A DNA stretch of 64,000 nt, taken from the NCBI GenBank assembly GCA_038049695.1, contig CP142458.1, positions 64,823,501-64,887,500 of the forward strand, written 5' to 3'. A model generated the notes under the pieces. That model did no database searches and was not told the origin of the DNA. It saw nothing but the letters and a program-made list of their open reading frames with translations. Source of the DNA: Cinnamomum chago (taxonomy: Eukaryota; Streptophyta; Magnoliopsida; Laurales; Lauraceae). The position numbers and the translations under genes are program-made. Positions within the stretch are counted from its first letter, which is position 1. Each line of letters starts with the position of its first letter. Shown piece after piece: positions 1-10,319 of this stretch.

Positions 1-173
1 CAAATAGGAGGCAACGCCACCGGGTGGAAGATGTCGTAGAAGAACCGGAGGTCCCTGATGAGCTAGCTGAAGAACAACCAGAGATGGAAGAGCAACCAGC
101 TCCAGGGCCACGAGATAGGTCGTTATTGACCAACTTTGATACACATATAGCTGGGTATATTTGGAGTGGACAG

Positions 174-260
174 GTGTGTTTCGTTTATTTCATATGAAGT
201 TTGATTGATTGATTAAGTTGTGAATTTATTCGATAATGATGTATCAATTGTTGACTGCAG
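174..260 (+). other. Intron 1 of the PMD gene
   Basis: The sequence begins GTGTGTTTCG after a CAG and ends TTGACTGCAG. Flanking translations match the expected continuous PMD lead-in on both sides. Length is 87 bp. Confidence 0.7.
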
Positions 261-1094
261 GATTGAGGACCACTGAAGTGTCTAAGCCATGGTCAGAAAG
301 TGTCGTTGTGGCAATGGCAATTGAATGGGTCTGATAGGTTCAGGCAATGGATGTTCAGGTCCAGTTTGGCTTCCTAAGTGACTGCATCATACTGCTCTGT
401 CAATAAGATTATTGTATCGGGTTTTGTGGAAAGGTAGCAACCTGAGACTAACACCTTTCACATGTCATTTGGTGAGATGACCATTACTTTAGATGATGTT
501 GCATCCATCATAGGCATCCCAGTGACGGGGCGGACTGTCTCGTATAATGATAGAATGACATATGAGGAAGCTCAAGCACTCCTTGTTGGTGCACTAGGAG
601 TAGAACCCATAGAGGCACATGATGATCTGATCCAGGTGCGGGGCGAATCTGTTAGATTGGAGTGGCTACGGGAAAGGTTTGGCGGAATGTCTGATGATGA
701 TGGAGAGGAGATGGTTGACTGTGCAGTAAGAGCTTACATTCTATATTTACTGGGATGTACGTTGTTCATAGACAAGAGTGGCATAAGGGTGCCGATCATA
801 TTTCTTACACATCTGGTGGATTTGGATAACGTACGTTCATATGCAAGGGGTACTGTTGCACTGGCATACTTATACAGACAGTTGGGGTTAGCAACTCGGC
901 GTGAAGTTAAACAAATTGCCGATTACCTAACTCTACTGGAAGCTTGGGTGTACAAGCACTTCGAATGTTTGGCTCCAACTCCAAACATTTACTGTCAGCT
1001 CGATCACCTCCGGGTCCATCGATAGATCTCTCGTAGGGAGTCTGCGCCTTTACAGGCATTACGAGAGAGACTTGATTCCATGAGCACTGACTTG

Positions 1095-1177
1095 GTAATT
1101 ACTCATTTTCGATTACATGAAGCTATTATTCTGTATTATGTATTTTCATATCTTATACTTGGATTCACTATTTTCAG
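1095..1177 (+). other. Intron 2 of the PMD gene
   Basis: Donor GTAATT and acceptor ATTTTCAG are both canonical. Removing 83 bp joins the end of the first PMD half to the tract beginning VTWGPYRD, as in relatives. Confidence 0.7.
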
Positions 1178-2068
1178 GTCACTTGGGGCCCATATCGTGA
1201 TGTTAGGCGCTATCACCCTTTCAACGAGGTTGCATACTACTGCGGATGCATCAAGTGCATGGATGTTGTTGAGCCTTATCATCCGGATAGGGTGCTCAGA
1301 CAGTTTGGGAGAGTACAGACTATTCCTCCATCGCCATTAGCCCTCATTCGCGCTACGCGGGGTCCGACTGCCCTTGACTACCATATCGCATATCAATACA
1401 TGAATCAAATTTGGGAGGGATGGCCTAATCACCTACTGTCTGCATTGAACCGTAGTCAACCAGTAAGGCGTCCTGCAGATTGTGTACCCGGGTATATGGA
1501 TAGGTATAAACGAGTCTCGTAGAGGATATTACAAAACCCAAATCATCACTCTAATTTTGTGCCCAGACCCGAAGAAACACAGTCAAGCAGTACGGTGGAC
1601 TATGAGCAGCGTAATTCGGATGCACTGTTCATTCTTGATGAAGTAATGGAAAGGGGTGAGGACCATTGGGTTGGAAATCCACAGGGACTATATACCCATG
1701 TGAATCAGGTTGCCCACGTTTTACGGAGAATGTCAATTGCCGATGCTCAACGAACCATTCGACATCCCCACATGAGTTCACAGAGTTACACCCGTAGCAG
1801 GTCAACAAGGGGAAGGAACAACTGACGAAATATGAAGAAGTTTGACTAACAAAAATGAATGCTTATATTTCTTTTTATTTTTGTAATTTGGATGGTTGTT
1901 ATAAGACTTGGATCCTCTTTTAATTAGTTTTTTATTTGGAAAGTGGTTGTACTTTTTTAGTTGATTCAAATGGTATTTTGGTTATGTTACCTTTGATTTT
2001 ATATTCGAAATATACTTGAATTGTTACAGATGTAGAAGCAAAAATCTTCAAAAGGGACGAACTGAACA

Positions 2069-2233
2069 TTTGTTCGGAAACACAGTACCGAACAAATGGC
2101 ATTTGTTCGTCCATGTGTATCCGAATAAAGGTCATATGTTCAGTCATATGTTTCCGAATAGATACAGTTTGTTCGGAAACTCAGTACCGAACAATTGGCA
2201 TTTGTTTAACACTGTGTTTCCAAACATTAACTG
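2069..2233. repeat. Tandem array of a 33-bp palindromic unit, left of the MULE gene (5 units)
   Basis: Units begin at 2069, 2102, 2135, about 2168 and 2201, with a 33-bp period. The unit core is TTGTTCGGA, a 6-9 base spacer, then a complementary (T)CCGAACAA followed by ATGGCA, so each unit can fold as a hairpin. Units 1 and 4 are nearly identical; 2, 3 and 5 are diverged. Because 33 is a multiple of three the array is open in one frame (2016-2252), but I do not regard that as a gene. The same unit recurs at 5241-5372. Confidence 0.9.
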
Positions 2234-2519
2234 TAACTCCCATCACCTTTAAAAACCTGTAATAGGCAACAAAACCAATACATCCTAGTAGTTTTAAAAT
2301 TTGTACATACATCAAAGCATCCATTAAATACAATAAAAAGAAACTACTAAAACACATTCTCAAGTCCATCAAATGTTTAAAAATAGTTATTACATGCAAC
2401 ATAAACTCGCTTGTATGACTAGGTAGTTCTATTCAATCCAAATCAATTGTCTCACATGTTAATACATCTGGAGTTACGAGCTCTTTGAATTGTACAATCC
2501 AATCCCATTATGGAGTCTC

Positions 2520-3040
2520 TCAACCATTCGCACAAGAGTGATGAAATTGTCTCCACTTATTTGCAATAGGCGGAATTGGATGATCAGGTACTAAGAATAA
2601 TTGAATAAAATGATTCCGATTAACAAAACCTATTGCTCGCTCGTTCCGAGAAGGTGTCGGCACTGGCACAGATCGCAATGGGAGGAAAGTCAGACACTGT
2701 TCTATACTCAAGTGGTATAACACCAAATTATAACGAGACATATGAGGTGCCCCATGTCAGGCATAGTCATCCAATAGTCCATGGATGGGTTGTCATCATA
2801 GTATGATAATGCTTCAACCAATTCCTCAACTCTGTTCTCCACTGAATATAACTGTTTGTAGTGGTCTACATGTGCATGCAACTCTTGTAATAAATCTCTC
2901 ATAACTTGTCTCCATTCATCCTCGGCTAGACCAACCAAACCAGCGATGGCTCTGAATCCACAGTTACCATCAGCTACGACGTCCTTTACATGTCGAATGT
3001 AAGGCCTTGACCCCACGGGAAATGAGAGAACATAATTATT
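2520..3040 (-). pseudogene. OTU-type cysteine protease domain, C-terminal part of the MULE protein
   Basis: The stretch VVADGNCGFRAIAGLVGL (about 2980-2920, minus strand) is the OTU catalytic block with the nucleophilic Cys. NRNHFIQLFLVPDHPIPPIA (about 2620-2560) holds the catalytic His. The two parts lie in different frames because one base is missing near 2742, within MGHLI/SRYN. OTU domains are deubiquitinase-like cysteine proteases, and plant MULEs carrying one after the transposase are known. What the domain does for the element is not established. The frame ends close to 2520, about 290 bp before the left 33-bp array when read in its own direction. Confidence 0.82.
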
Positions 3041-5056
3041 AATGCTCCTTGACCTCGTACAAATCGCACTAATCTTTTCTCCCCTTTGGTTTGCATTATA
3101 GTCATCATTTATCTTTAACTTCTGTCATTGCAACTGATTTAGGAGAGTAGCTATCATGTGCAGACGATACCAACTCAAATGCGCTTGGATCTCGTTGAGT
3201 TGAGGTGTCAACTTTCATACTCGGTCGACCTCTTGTTCTTGATTTTACCTCGGGTTCTATAAAATGAGTACTTTCTGATTTTGATAGTTCTCGTATCTCC
3301 TTAAGAAGTTGCAGTTTTCTCGTGGAATCATATTCATTGAACCGTTTTTCAGGTAACTACAAATCTACCTTACAATCCAAGCCCAAAAAAGAACTTGTTG
3401 ACGGAGCAGTAGGCAACATATCAAGCTTACACCAATGCGGATATATGCAACTTAGAGGAATAAGCCGCCCTTGACTTATATATTATGCAATCTCGAGCGT
3501 ACAGGGCAATCCATGTGTGCGTCGAATAACACAACCACAAACACTGGCGTCAATTCCAACTAAGTTGGCTCTCTTGGTTTCTGTTAAGATTTTTTCAAGT
3601 GCATTCTTAGAGACATTACCACGAAGCTCTTTGTATTCGGCCGGCTTGAAATTATGTTGTACAATTGTCTTACTTTTCTCAAACGAAGCTTTGATACCGG
3701 TATGCTGCAACTCAAGCAAATTGTGGATTTTAGTCCAAACCGCTTCAAAATTTTCTTGACTTGATCCCAGCAGCCTCTTAAGTTGTACATGTGAACTCTC
3801 AGCCTTGCATATGATTGTTAAGAGGTGAGACATAGTAATTAATAGGTATAAATCAAATAATTGGTATCTTTTTAAAAGTATCTATTCAAAATAGTATTTC
3901 CAAAATGGATACAATTGTTTGTCCATGTGGAAACAAATCTCTCCTTGTAAGGATCTAACCAATTACCCTTCACGTAATTGAGTGCATCAGGATATGTACT
4001 GAATTCTTGATTTAGCTTACGTAGTTGTTCACCAAACTCCTCTTCTGTTGATGAAGACACTAACATATTCCAACTCATAATAAACCTGTCCCATTTCTCT
4101 TTAGTTTCAAACAACTTTTTGCATCTCGTTAATACGTTTCTATTAATATGCCATTTGCATAATAAATGAGTAGCACTCAAGAATACTCTGTTAATGGCGT
4201 TCATGAGTGACAGTTCTCTGTCTGTCATAATGACATCGGGAAGAATACCATCACCAATAATAGAACGCAATACACGCAATGCACATGCATAATTATCTTC
4301 ACGTTCTGCATGAAGGTATGCAAAGCATACGGAAAAAGTCATGTCTGTGGATGTGACTCCAACCTCCAATAGAGGCATGCGATAACGATTCGTCTTGTAA
4401 GTACAGTCCATTATCAAAACATGTGGAAATGCACGTAATAAATCTAAACTGCTTGGGTGCGTCCAAATCAAGTCAGTTACAGTCTCGCTGTCCTCACAAG
4501 TCTTATGCCATTCAATGTAATTATGCTCTGTTAGTTTTTCAAGCAGTTGTTGCATCTGACTTCTTCCACCCTGATCATTAACTTTATATCTGTAGCGTGC
4601 ATTGTATATTGTCTTCATTGTGGTTACAGTTAATTCACTTCTTTGTTTCAACGTAACTAAAATCTCTTTTGGTCTAGCCATGCTCTTGGACATATCAACC
4701 AGCAACTGAGTTTCCTCATTTGATAATCTACCTGCAAAAGAATGCCCCATTAAATGTTCTGCTGCCGAATGATTATGCACACCACATATGACCTCCAATA
4801 TCCAATCATCATTTGAGTCTAACTTTATGCCCTTTAATGTGAAAGGGCATCCACATTTTTTTGAACCGGTTTGTTTGACCATTTTTCGCTTTTGGCCCTC
4901 TTCATGCTTATATTGTCCATTTCTCTAGCATGCAAGGAGTACTCTAAGTTTGACACCTATCCGAGCAGCATTTGAAACCTTTATCACAATGACAAACCCG
5001 TTTTTCCTTCCTACACCACGAGCCCAACTAATCAACGAATCGCAACTGTGAAATAT

Positions 5057-5132
5057 CTACAGTAAACAAATTTAATATGAATTTAGTAACAAATAATTGT
5101 AATTTGAGTAATAAATTCACAATCGGACATAC
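5057..5132 (-). other. Intron 1 of the MULE transposase gene
   Basis: Read on the minus strand: CAAGAG, then GTATGT donor, and TTTACTGTAG acceptor, then ATATTTCACAG. Splicing joins SEFITQE to IFHSCDSLISWARG, the usual continuity in this family. Length is 76 bp. Confidence 0.75.
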
Positions 5133-5230
5133 CTCTTGAGTTATAAACTCACTGGTATAATCCATGATAAAGTCCGATCCAACCTAACTTTCCTGCGCAG
5201 AGACCTGCAAAAGTACAAAATAATATGTCA

Positions 5231-5372
5231 CTGTTCGGTATATGTTCGGAACTTCAGGTCTTAACATATGGCTTATGTTCGGACATTAAAGTCCGAACAT
5301 ATGGCTTATGTTCGGATTTACAGTTCCGAACATATGCCATTTGTTCGGACCTGAAAGTCCGTACATATCGGG
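5231..5372. repeat. Tandem array of the same 33-bp palindromic unit, right of the MULE gene (4 units)
   Basis: Full units start at 5241, 5274, 5307 and 5340, each exactly 33 bp, with a partial unit before them. The unit reads TATGTTCGGA, spacer, TCCGAACATATGGCT and is strongly palindromic, for example GTTCGGAC/GTCCGAAC at 5277-5300. It matches the array at 2069-2233 in both period and sequence. It sits about 65 bp upstream of the MULE start codon, that is, in the promoter region of the transposase gene. Confidence 0.9.
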
Positions 5373-5914
5373 AACCTACAACTCGTTCCAAGTGAGAAAA
5401 AATTAAAAAAAGAGGCATAAATACCAAAAAAAAAAAAACACAAACAAATAAAGGAACTGACCTTTCCACTACTACTTTGGTTTAAAGGTACAATTTGATT
5501 GTTGTTTTCTTCCTTCATTGCACTAGAAAGTAAAGGAATGTGAAGATTAGTAGACAAGTGGATGGAGGAATTAGAGAGTGAGAAGTGAAAAGTAAATGGG
5601 TTGAATAGGAGAAGAAAATGGAGTAATGTGAGTGAAGATGAGTTGCCTAAGGAAGATGGAGGAAGTGGAGAGTGAGAAGTGAAGAATGAGATGAGTGAGA
5701 GAGGAAGAAGAGTAGAATGTGTGTGAAAAGAAAATAGGTTTTGAGTTTTGGTTGGATTATGTTCATTTTGGTCATTTCATGAAGGGGTATGAATGTAATA
5801 AAAAAAATCTGCTTGTGTTTGAAAAGTAAAATTTGGTGTGTCAATAGCAAGTCCCTCAAGAAATATATAGGGTTCTTTTTTGGGCCATCCTCATGTGTAC
5901 TGGCCAATTATATT
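5373..5914. other. Upstream flank of the MULE gene, no gene seen
   Basis: AT-rich at first, then purine-rich (repeated GAGTGAGAAGTGAA-like stretches at 5565-5710). It probably contains the 5' leader or terminal region of the MULE, but the left end of the element lies outside the window, so a terminal inverted repeat cannot be recognised. Confidence 0.4.
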
Positions 5915-6050
5915 TGTTAGATTGGTTGTTGATCTAATATGTGTTAAAGATAATATTGGGTTGTTATCAAGTTGTATAAATGGAGATCATTCTTCAATGA
6001 ATGTCTAGAGGTAATTTTATATCAATGAAATTATTATTTTGAAGTCTTTA
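5915..6050 (+). repeat. Left LTR of the TRIM-like element
   Basis: Begins TGTTAGATTGG and ends GAAGTCTTTA next to the primer-binding site. It shares the block around GAGATCATTC with the copy at 9543-9675. Confidence 0.6.
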
Positions 6051-7345
6051 TGGTATCATAGCCATGGCTCGTTGATGGTCTTGCAATCAACAATAATCAT
6101 CGTCACCCGATTTCTTTTCCAATAAAACCAAACACCATCTCTCGTCCATACAAATATCCAAGCCTTATGATCTTACCATCTTCGTCAACTTCATGATCAA
6201 AGGTGCTAGAAGAGATCATGATAGATCTGATTGATCAAGTGGTCCACCTGTACTGATAGACTCAAAGGAATCATGTCATTGAAGGGTGATGGAACTCTAG
6301 TTAAAGTTCCCGACTATGACCAAAGAAAATTGGAACATTTTCATTTCAGTTCAAGATGGATTCTGTGTGGGGTTTTTCTAAGTCGCATCCTTCATGGATC
6401 TTTGGGTTCAAGATTATTTCTGTAGGTGCCAACTTCATCTCCAAGCAGATTATTTCTTGTGACTGTAAAACTCTCAAAGATAGTTTTTATCCAAAGCTCT
6501 CTCCATGGCGTCAGAGATTCCATGCTAGAAAGGCTACCTCTCCCATCACCCATACGCTAGCTTGTCACGACCCGAGCCCGAGATCAGAGCAATTAGGCTA
6601 AACCTTGGGTCGCGAAGACAAACATACTTACTCCCGTAAACCCCGAATTAACCGAAGTTAAGACGCAGTCCACAAAAGATCTTACATACGTACCTATCAA
6701 TGTACAATTGTGTGGAAACATATATATATACATTGATAACCATTCAAACAAAATTAAACAAATCCTTTACATGAGAGTAAAGCCAAAATACATTCCTAAT
6801 AAAGTCAACCATTGCAAATTTAAATACAATGCATCTGACATCTATCTACTATTCAAAACAGATATATAAAATGCTTATCAAAATATTTCCCAAAATATTC
6901 CTTTCCATTTCGCACTCTGAATCATGCCTATTCGATTAGACCTTCTGGAATTACCGGATAGGCCTCCTCCACTAGCGTCACGGCCTCTGCGTGACCGGCA
7001 CGGGCAACTGGGCCTGTAACACCATCAGTAACACCGTGAACACGACTGTTCAACAATGCATATATAGATTTATGACAATACATGTTATATCTATCAATCC
7101 TTTGATTTAATAGATATAGACAATCAATTCTATAACAGCGTCCTGTACAATAGAAACAAGTAATACAACAATTGAGTTGGCAACTACAATAGCAATTAGT
7201 TTCATTTAATCCAACATTTTTCCAAAAGGAAGTAGTCAATTAGTTCATAATCATTCATTTCACGTCTCCCTAAAGAGGAAAGAATCATTCGGTAGCATTG
7301 TCCTCTTTGGCATAGGGCGGAAGGGCACACCATTCATGACCCAGG

Positions 7346-7441
7346 CCTCAGGAAGGATTCATTTCATTTCATTTACCATCTTCCCTCAGGAAGGATTCAT
7401 TTCATTTCATTTACCATCTTCCCTCAGGAAGGATTCATCTT
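7346..7441. repeat. 38-bp tandem repeat inside the solo LTR
   Basis: Two full units starting at 7346 and 7384 and a partial third at 7422, each opening CCTCAGGAAGGATTCAT and containing two TTTCATTTCATTT-like runs. Confidence 0.85.
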
Positions 7442-8096
7442 CCAAATGGAAGGCATCAATCAATACCTGTCGATATGATCGGAAAATATGGGACTTACCA
7501 GTGTCCAGGCCAGGGATCACTAGTATCACCACGGAGCTCCGGAACGCCTCCAAATCCATCTATTGCAGTAGGATTACTCATTTATTCATTGTTGCCTTTA
7601 GTAACTGTTCATTATTCAATGTCACATTTAATGATCGTTCATTACTTCAATGTGGATTCAATGTTTAATTCAGTGTGGATTCAATATTAATTCAGTGTGG
7701 CTCAATAATGAGCTTATGAACCCACTATGTAGTGTCATACTCATAATTCAAATCAAATCAGTCATTTTAGTCAATACTATTCCAGCTCTAAAACAAATAT
7801 CTAAACCAAACAATTGAGTGAAACGTTCGTTATCAATGTACGTGTTACTGTAGATGATATTACCTTAGTTAAATTTGTACATTTAGATAACCTTAGTTAA
7901 CACTTATGAAGGTTTAGACATCCTTAATATTAGACTCAATGATTAGGCTTTCAATTCAAGAGGTTCAAAATTCAATCTGCAATCTCTCTCAATTCCGGTT
8001 ACTCGGGCGATTACCACTTCGGTCACCCGTGGTCAACACCTAAGTCCTTCAAGAATAAGGTGAAAATCCTTACCAAGAAGGAAATCTCAATTGCCC

Positions 8097-8292
8097 CGGT
8101 CGACCTAGCCCTTGGCTCGGTCGACCCCATATACAGTAAGTCCAGTCGACCTGAGAAAATCAGGTCGACCTCTTCCATGTGTACCCGATCGACCCGGCCA
8201 AGGCTCGGTCGACCGGCAGTTGTACGTAAAAATAGAAAAATAGTATTTTGGTCAGGTTTCAGAGAACCTGACCCTGTGTGGTCGTTCGACCG
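8097..8292. repeat. Cluster of GTCGACC/GGTCGA motifs inside the solo LTR
   Basis: About seven copies of a GGTCGACC-like octamer or a one-base variant lie within 200 bp, several in the setting CTCGGTCGACC. This is far denser than chance in AT-rich surroundings. The overlapping open frames here on both strands follow from it and are not genes. Confidence 0.7.
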
Positions 8293-9542
8293 CGTGCACT
8301 GCGGAAACAAAACTGCAGGTTCTGTTTCTGCAGTGAATGGGTCCAATTTCATTCTTTTCTTCCTTGAACCTGATATGAATCTGATATACAACCAAATCAT
8401 GAAAATAACAAGTCTATTCTCATTCTAACAATCCACCTAATCAAGCCATAAATATCATAATCCATTTCATTAGGTTAACATCCTAATTATCATGTTTCCA
8501 AACCTTTAAGGCATCCATGGAACCATTAACATCTAAATCTTCATTTTTCCATACAACTCAAGGAAGACAAACATATTAAGCATAAATATATACGCACTTG
8601 CCTCGATTTGGAGATTGATTAACAAAAACCTCTTGTTTAGCTTGAGTTGAGAAGGAAACTTCTGAATTTGAAGATTTTCTTCCAAGAAAACTCTATAAGA
8701 AGATGAAGTAGGCGAATTCCTCGTCCAAACTATAGTCAAAACTCCAACCTTGATGATTGATGATTGAAGGAGATAGAATGGAAGAATGAAGAAGATGTGC
8801 CTAGGGTTTGTAATGAGATGAATGAGCTTATTTTAAGTCATGTAAGCTTTCATTTTGCGTTTAAGTCCCTTAATCTCTCTCAATTACAATTCGAGTCAAA
8901 TGAAGGTCCATTTGATCCGTTTCTCTTCGAACAACTTCGAGTTTATTATGAAAATTATCATACTCGTCAAGATACGCGTGTTGGTATCAAAAGTTTCCGT
9001 ATCTGTCAAAATACGTAAAGATTCGTATTTACGAAAAAGTTCTCAATTTCCTTGTTTGAGTCTAAACTCTAATCAATTCACTTAATAACCTTGATCATCA
9101 TTTCATTAAGCCTAATTTATTCACTTTAGGCTAATTCAATTCCATTTGATCATAAACCATCATTAGCTTAATTAAACACATTTAATTAGTTTAATTTCCA
9201 ATCAATTAGAGTTTATCTCAATTAACTCGGGACGGTGCCTAACATAGCCACTATTAGATGCATGACCCCAGATGTTGGTCACAGTCACTCTAGAAAGGCT
9301 ACAAAGATGAGGAAAGTCAATCTAGTCTGAGTATATATCCTCAGTTTTGCTTGCCCGGGCTGTGGGTTGGGAAGTTCCTTTGCTAGGTCTTTCCTTATTT
9401 TTACATCTTTCTCTTCTTTTGTTTATGTTTCTTTGTGCTGTGTGTTTAGATTGTGAACCCACAGTGCCTAGAAACTTGATGGGATGCTTTGTTTGTCCAT
9501 ATTTCAATACAATACAATAACCTTCCAAGAGAAATATTGAGT

Positions 9543-9675
9543 TGTTAAGATTTTTAGTTGGTTAGGAATTATAGATAGGTTTGAATTTGAAGAATGGTTT
9601 GAATGAGTTTGTTATCAATTAATTGCATAAATTGAGATCATTCTCCAATGAAATTATAATTTTTGAAAGTCTTTA
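9543..9675 (+). repeat. Right LTR of the TRIM-like element
   Basis: Begins TGTTAAGATTTTTAG and ends AAGTCTTTA. It aligns with 5915-6050 across the GAGATCATTC block and the 3' end. Confidence 0.58.
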
Positions 9676-9928
9676 ATATAAATCCAAGCTTTGTCTGGCT
9701 CACATTGGAGTTTAATTTCACATACATGACTCACACTTGCAAGTGTAAAGAAAGTTATATTTCCCTTTCTATTTTATTAGGAAAATTACAAGTGTTCATT
9801 AGATGCCTTGAGTCTCAAATACATGTAATGATGTGATATTTATAAATTTCCACTATAAGACCCAAAATGATGTAATCACAATGGGCTCACCCGGTGATAA
9901 AAATAGGACACTCACACTCGCCTACTAT

Positions 9929-10311
9929 TAGGGTTGCTAAATGGGTCGATTCCAGTCCGGGTCCATCACCGGAACCATTAAGGAGAATGTGGAACTGGAT
10001 CCTGACCCGAAACCATTTCGAAACTAGTTTTTTAACTCTGGAACCGGAACTAGAACCAGAACCATATATAGAACTGGTCTGGATCTGGGTTCGAGTCTAG
10101 GTAGAGAATGATATTAAAAAAACATGATTCTTGGGAGACATGTTAGAAGATTGAGGTAATATGTCTGGTCTTAAGTCCACGGGTCCAAATCAAGGTGGAA
10201 TCGGATCCGGAACTATTTACTTATCGGGGCCTAAATAATGACTCATACCTGATTTTTAACGTGTTGGAACCTTCGGATAATCAGATAATCGGGGACCCAT
10301 TTACATCCTTA
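9929..10311. mobile_element. hAT-type MITE, 383 bp, GGAACC-rich family, copy 1
   Basis: The ends are TAGGGTTGCTAAATGGGTC and, as reverse complement of the right end, TAAGGATGTAAATGGGTC. The flanks 9921-9928 and 10312-10319 are both CCTACTAT, a perfect 8-bp target duplication as hAT elements make. The body is rich in GGAACC/GGGTCC-like words and has no transposase. A relative lies in reverse orientation at 27412-27761 and a more decayed one at about 54640-55120. Confidence 0.9.
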
Positions 10312-10319
10312 CCTACTAT

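Larger units (their letters stand above)
1..1825 (+). pseudogene. Plant mobile domain (PMD, MAIN/PP7-long-form-like) gene, 5' end outside window, decayed
   Basis: Three exons can be read. Exon 1 (to 173) ends in a tract rich in Glu, Pro and Gln followed by residues resembling the usual lead-in to the PMD. A GT...AG intron lies at 174-260. Exon 2 (261-1094) has the core, with HMSFGEMTITLDDVASIIGI at 459-518 being the most typical stretch. A second GT...AG intron is at 1095-1177. Exon 3 (1178-1825) has the C-terminal half, including a VLRQFGRVQTIPP stretch and the Ser/Arg-rich tail. PMD proteins are known both as transposon cargo (MULEs and some other elements) and as domesticated host proteins needed for silencing and meristem upkeep. 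Here the gene converges on a MULE transposase gene, so I infer transposon cargo. The copy is broken, with a few breaks, and is unlikely to be functional. Confidence 0.8.
2520..5165 (-). mobile_element. MULE transposase gene (FAR1-like head, MULE DDE domain, SWIM, OTU tail), decayed
   Basis: A first coding exon (5165-5133, MDYTSEFITQE) is followed by a clean 76-bp intron and a FAR1-type head (LISWARGVGRKNGFVIVIK). The MULE transposase core at 4882-3872 has the first catalytic Asp in LIMDCTYKTN, the second in VIMTDRELSLMNAI, and the LLCKWHIN motif. At 3803-3483 comes the SWIM region CGCVIRRTHGLPC, where the last His of the finger appears replaced by Leu. A basic linker with RGRPS leads into the OTU protease tail. 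Damage is visible: TAG at about 4926, a missing Val codon near LLEVGVT, a TAA after LEIA at about 3484, and a one-base frameshift near 2742. A former intron at about 3804-3881 keeps an AG acceptor but has lost its GT donor. I judge the copy immobile by itself. Confidence 0.88.
6563..9244 (+). mobile_element. Solo LTR, probably Ty3/Gypsy (Tekay/Del-like), nested in the TRIM-like element
   Basis: A 2,682-bp block starts TGTCACGACCCGAGCCCGAG and ends GACGGTGCCTAACA, giving the TG...CA ends of an LTR. It is flanked by TAGCT (6558-6562) and TAGCC (9245-9249), a five-base target duplication with one change. No second copy, primer site or pol sequence adjoins it, so it reads as a solo LTR. Long LTRs opening TGTCACGACCC are familiar from plant chromoviral Gypsy elements; the family call is an inference. 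It holds a 38-bp tandem repeat and a cluster of GTCGAC-type sites. Confidence 0.6.
5915..9675 (+). mobile_element. Short-LTR retroelement fossil (TRIM-like), interrupted by a nested solo LTR
   Basis: Two related repeats of about 135 bp bound the region: 5915-6050 and 9543-9675. Both start TGTTA and end GTCTTTA. Just after the first lies TGGTATCATAGCC (6051-6063), a close match to the initiator-Met tRNA primer-binding site. Flanking five-base sequences ATATT and ATATA are probable target duplications with one difference. Once the nested element is removed the interior is only about 0.8 kb, without recognisable gag or pol, which fits a TRIM or a heavily reduced Copia-like element. The LTRs are clearly diverged from each other, so it is old. 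Confidence 0.6.

Noticed and set aside
2016-2252. Open frame with 11-residue repeats (HLFGNTVPNKW-like)
   Set aside because: The periodicity comes from the 33-bp DNA repeat, and the palindromic structure argues for a DNA-level role.
8023-8428. Overlapping frames on both strands of over 120 codons
   Set aside because: They lie inside the solo LTR over the GTCGAC cluster and show no domain.
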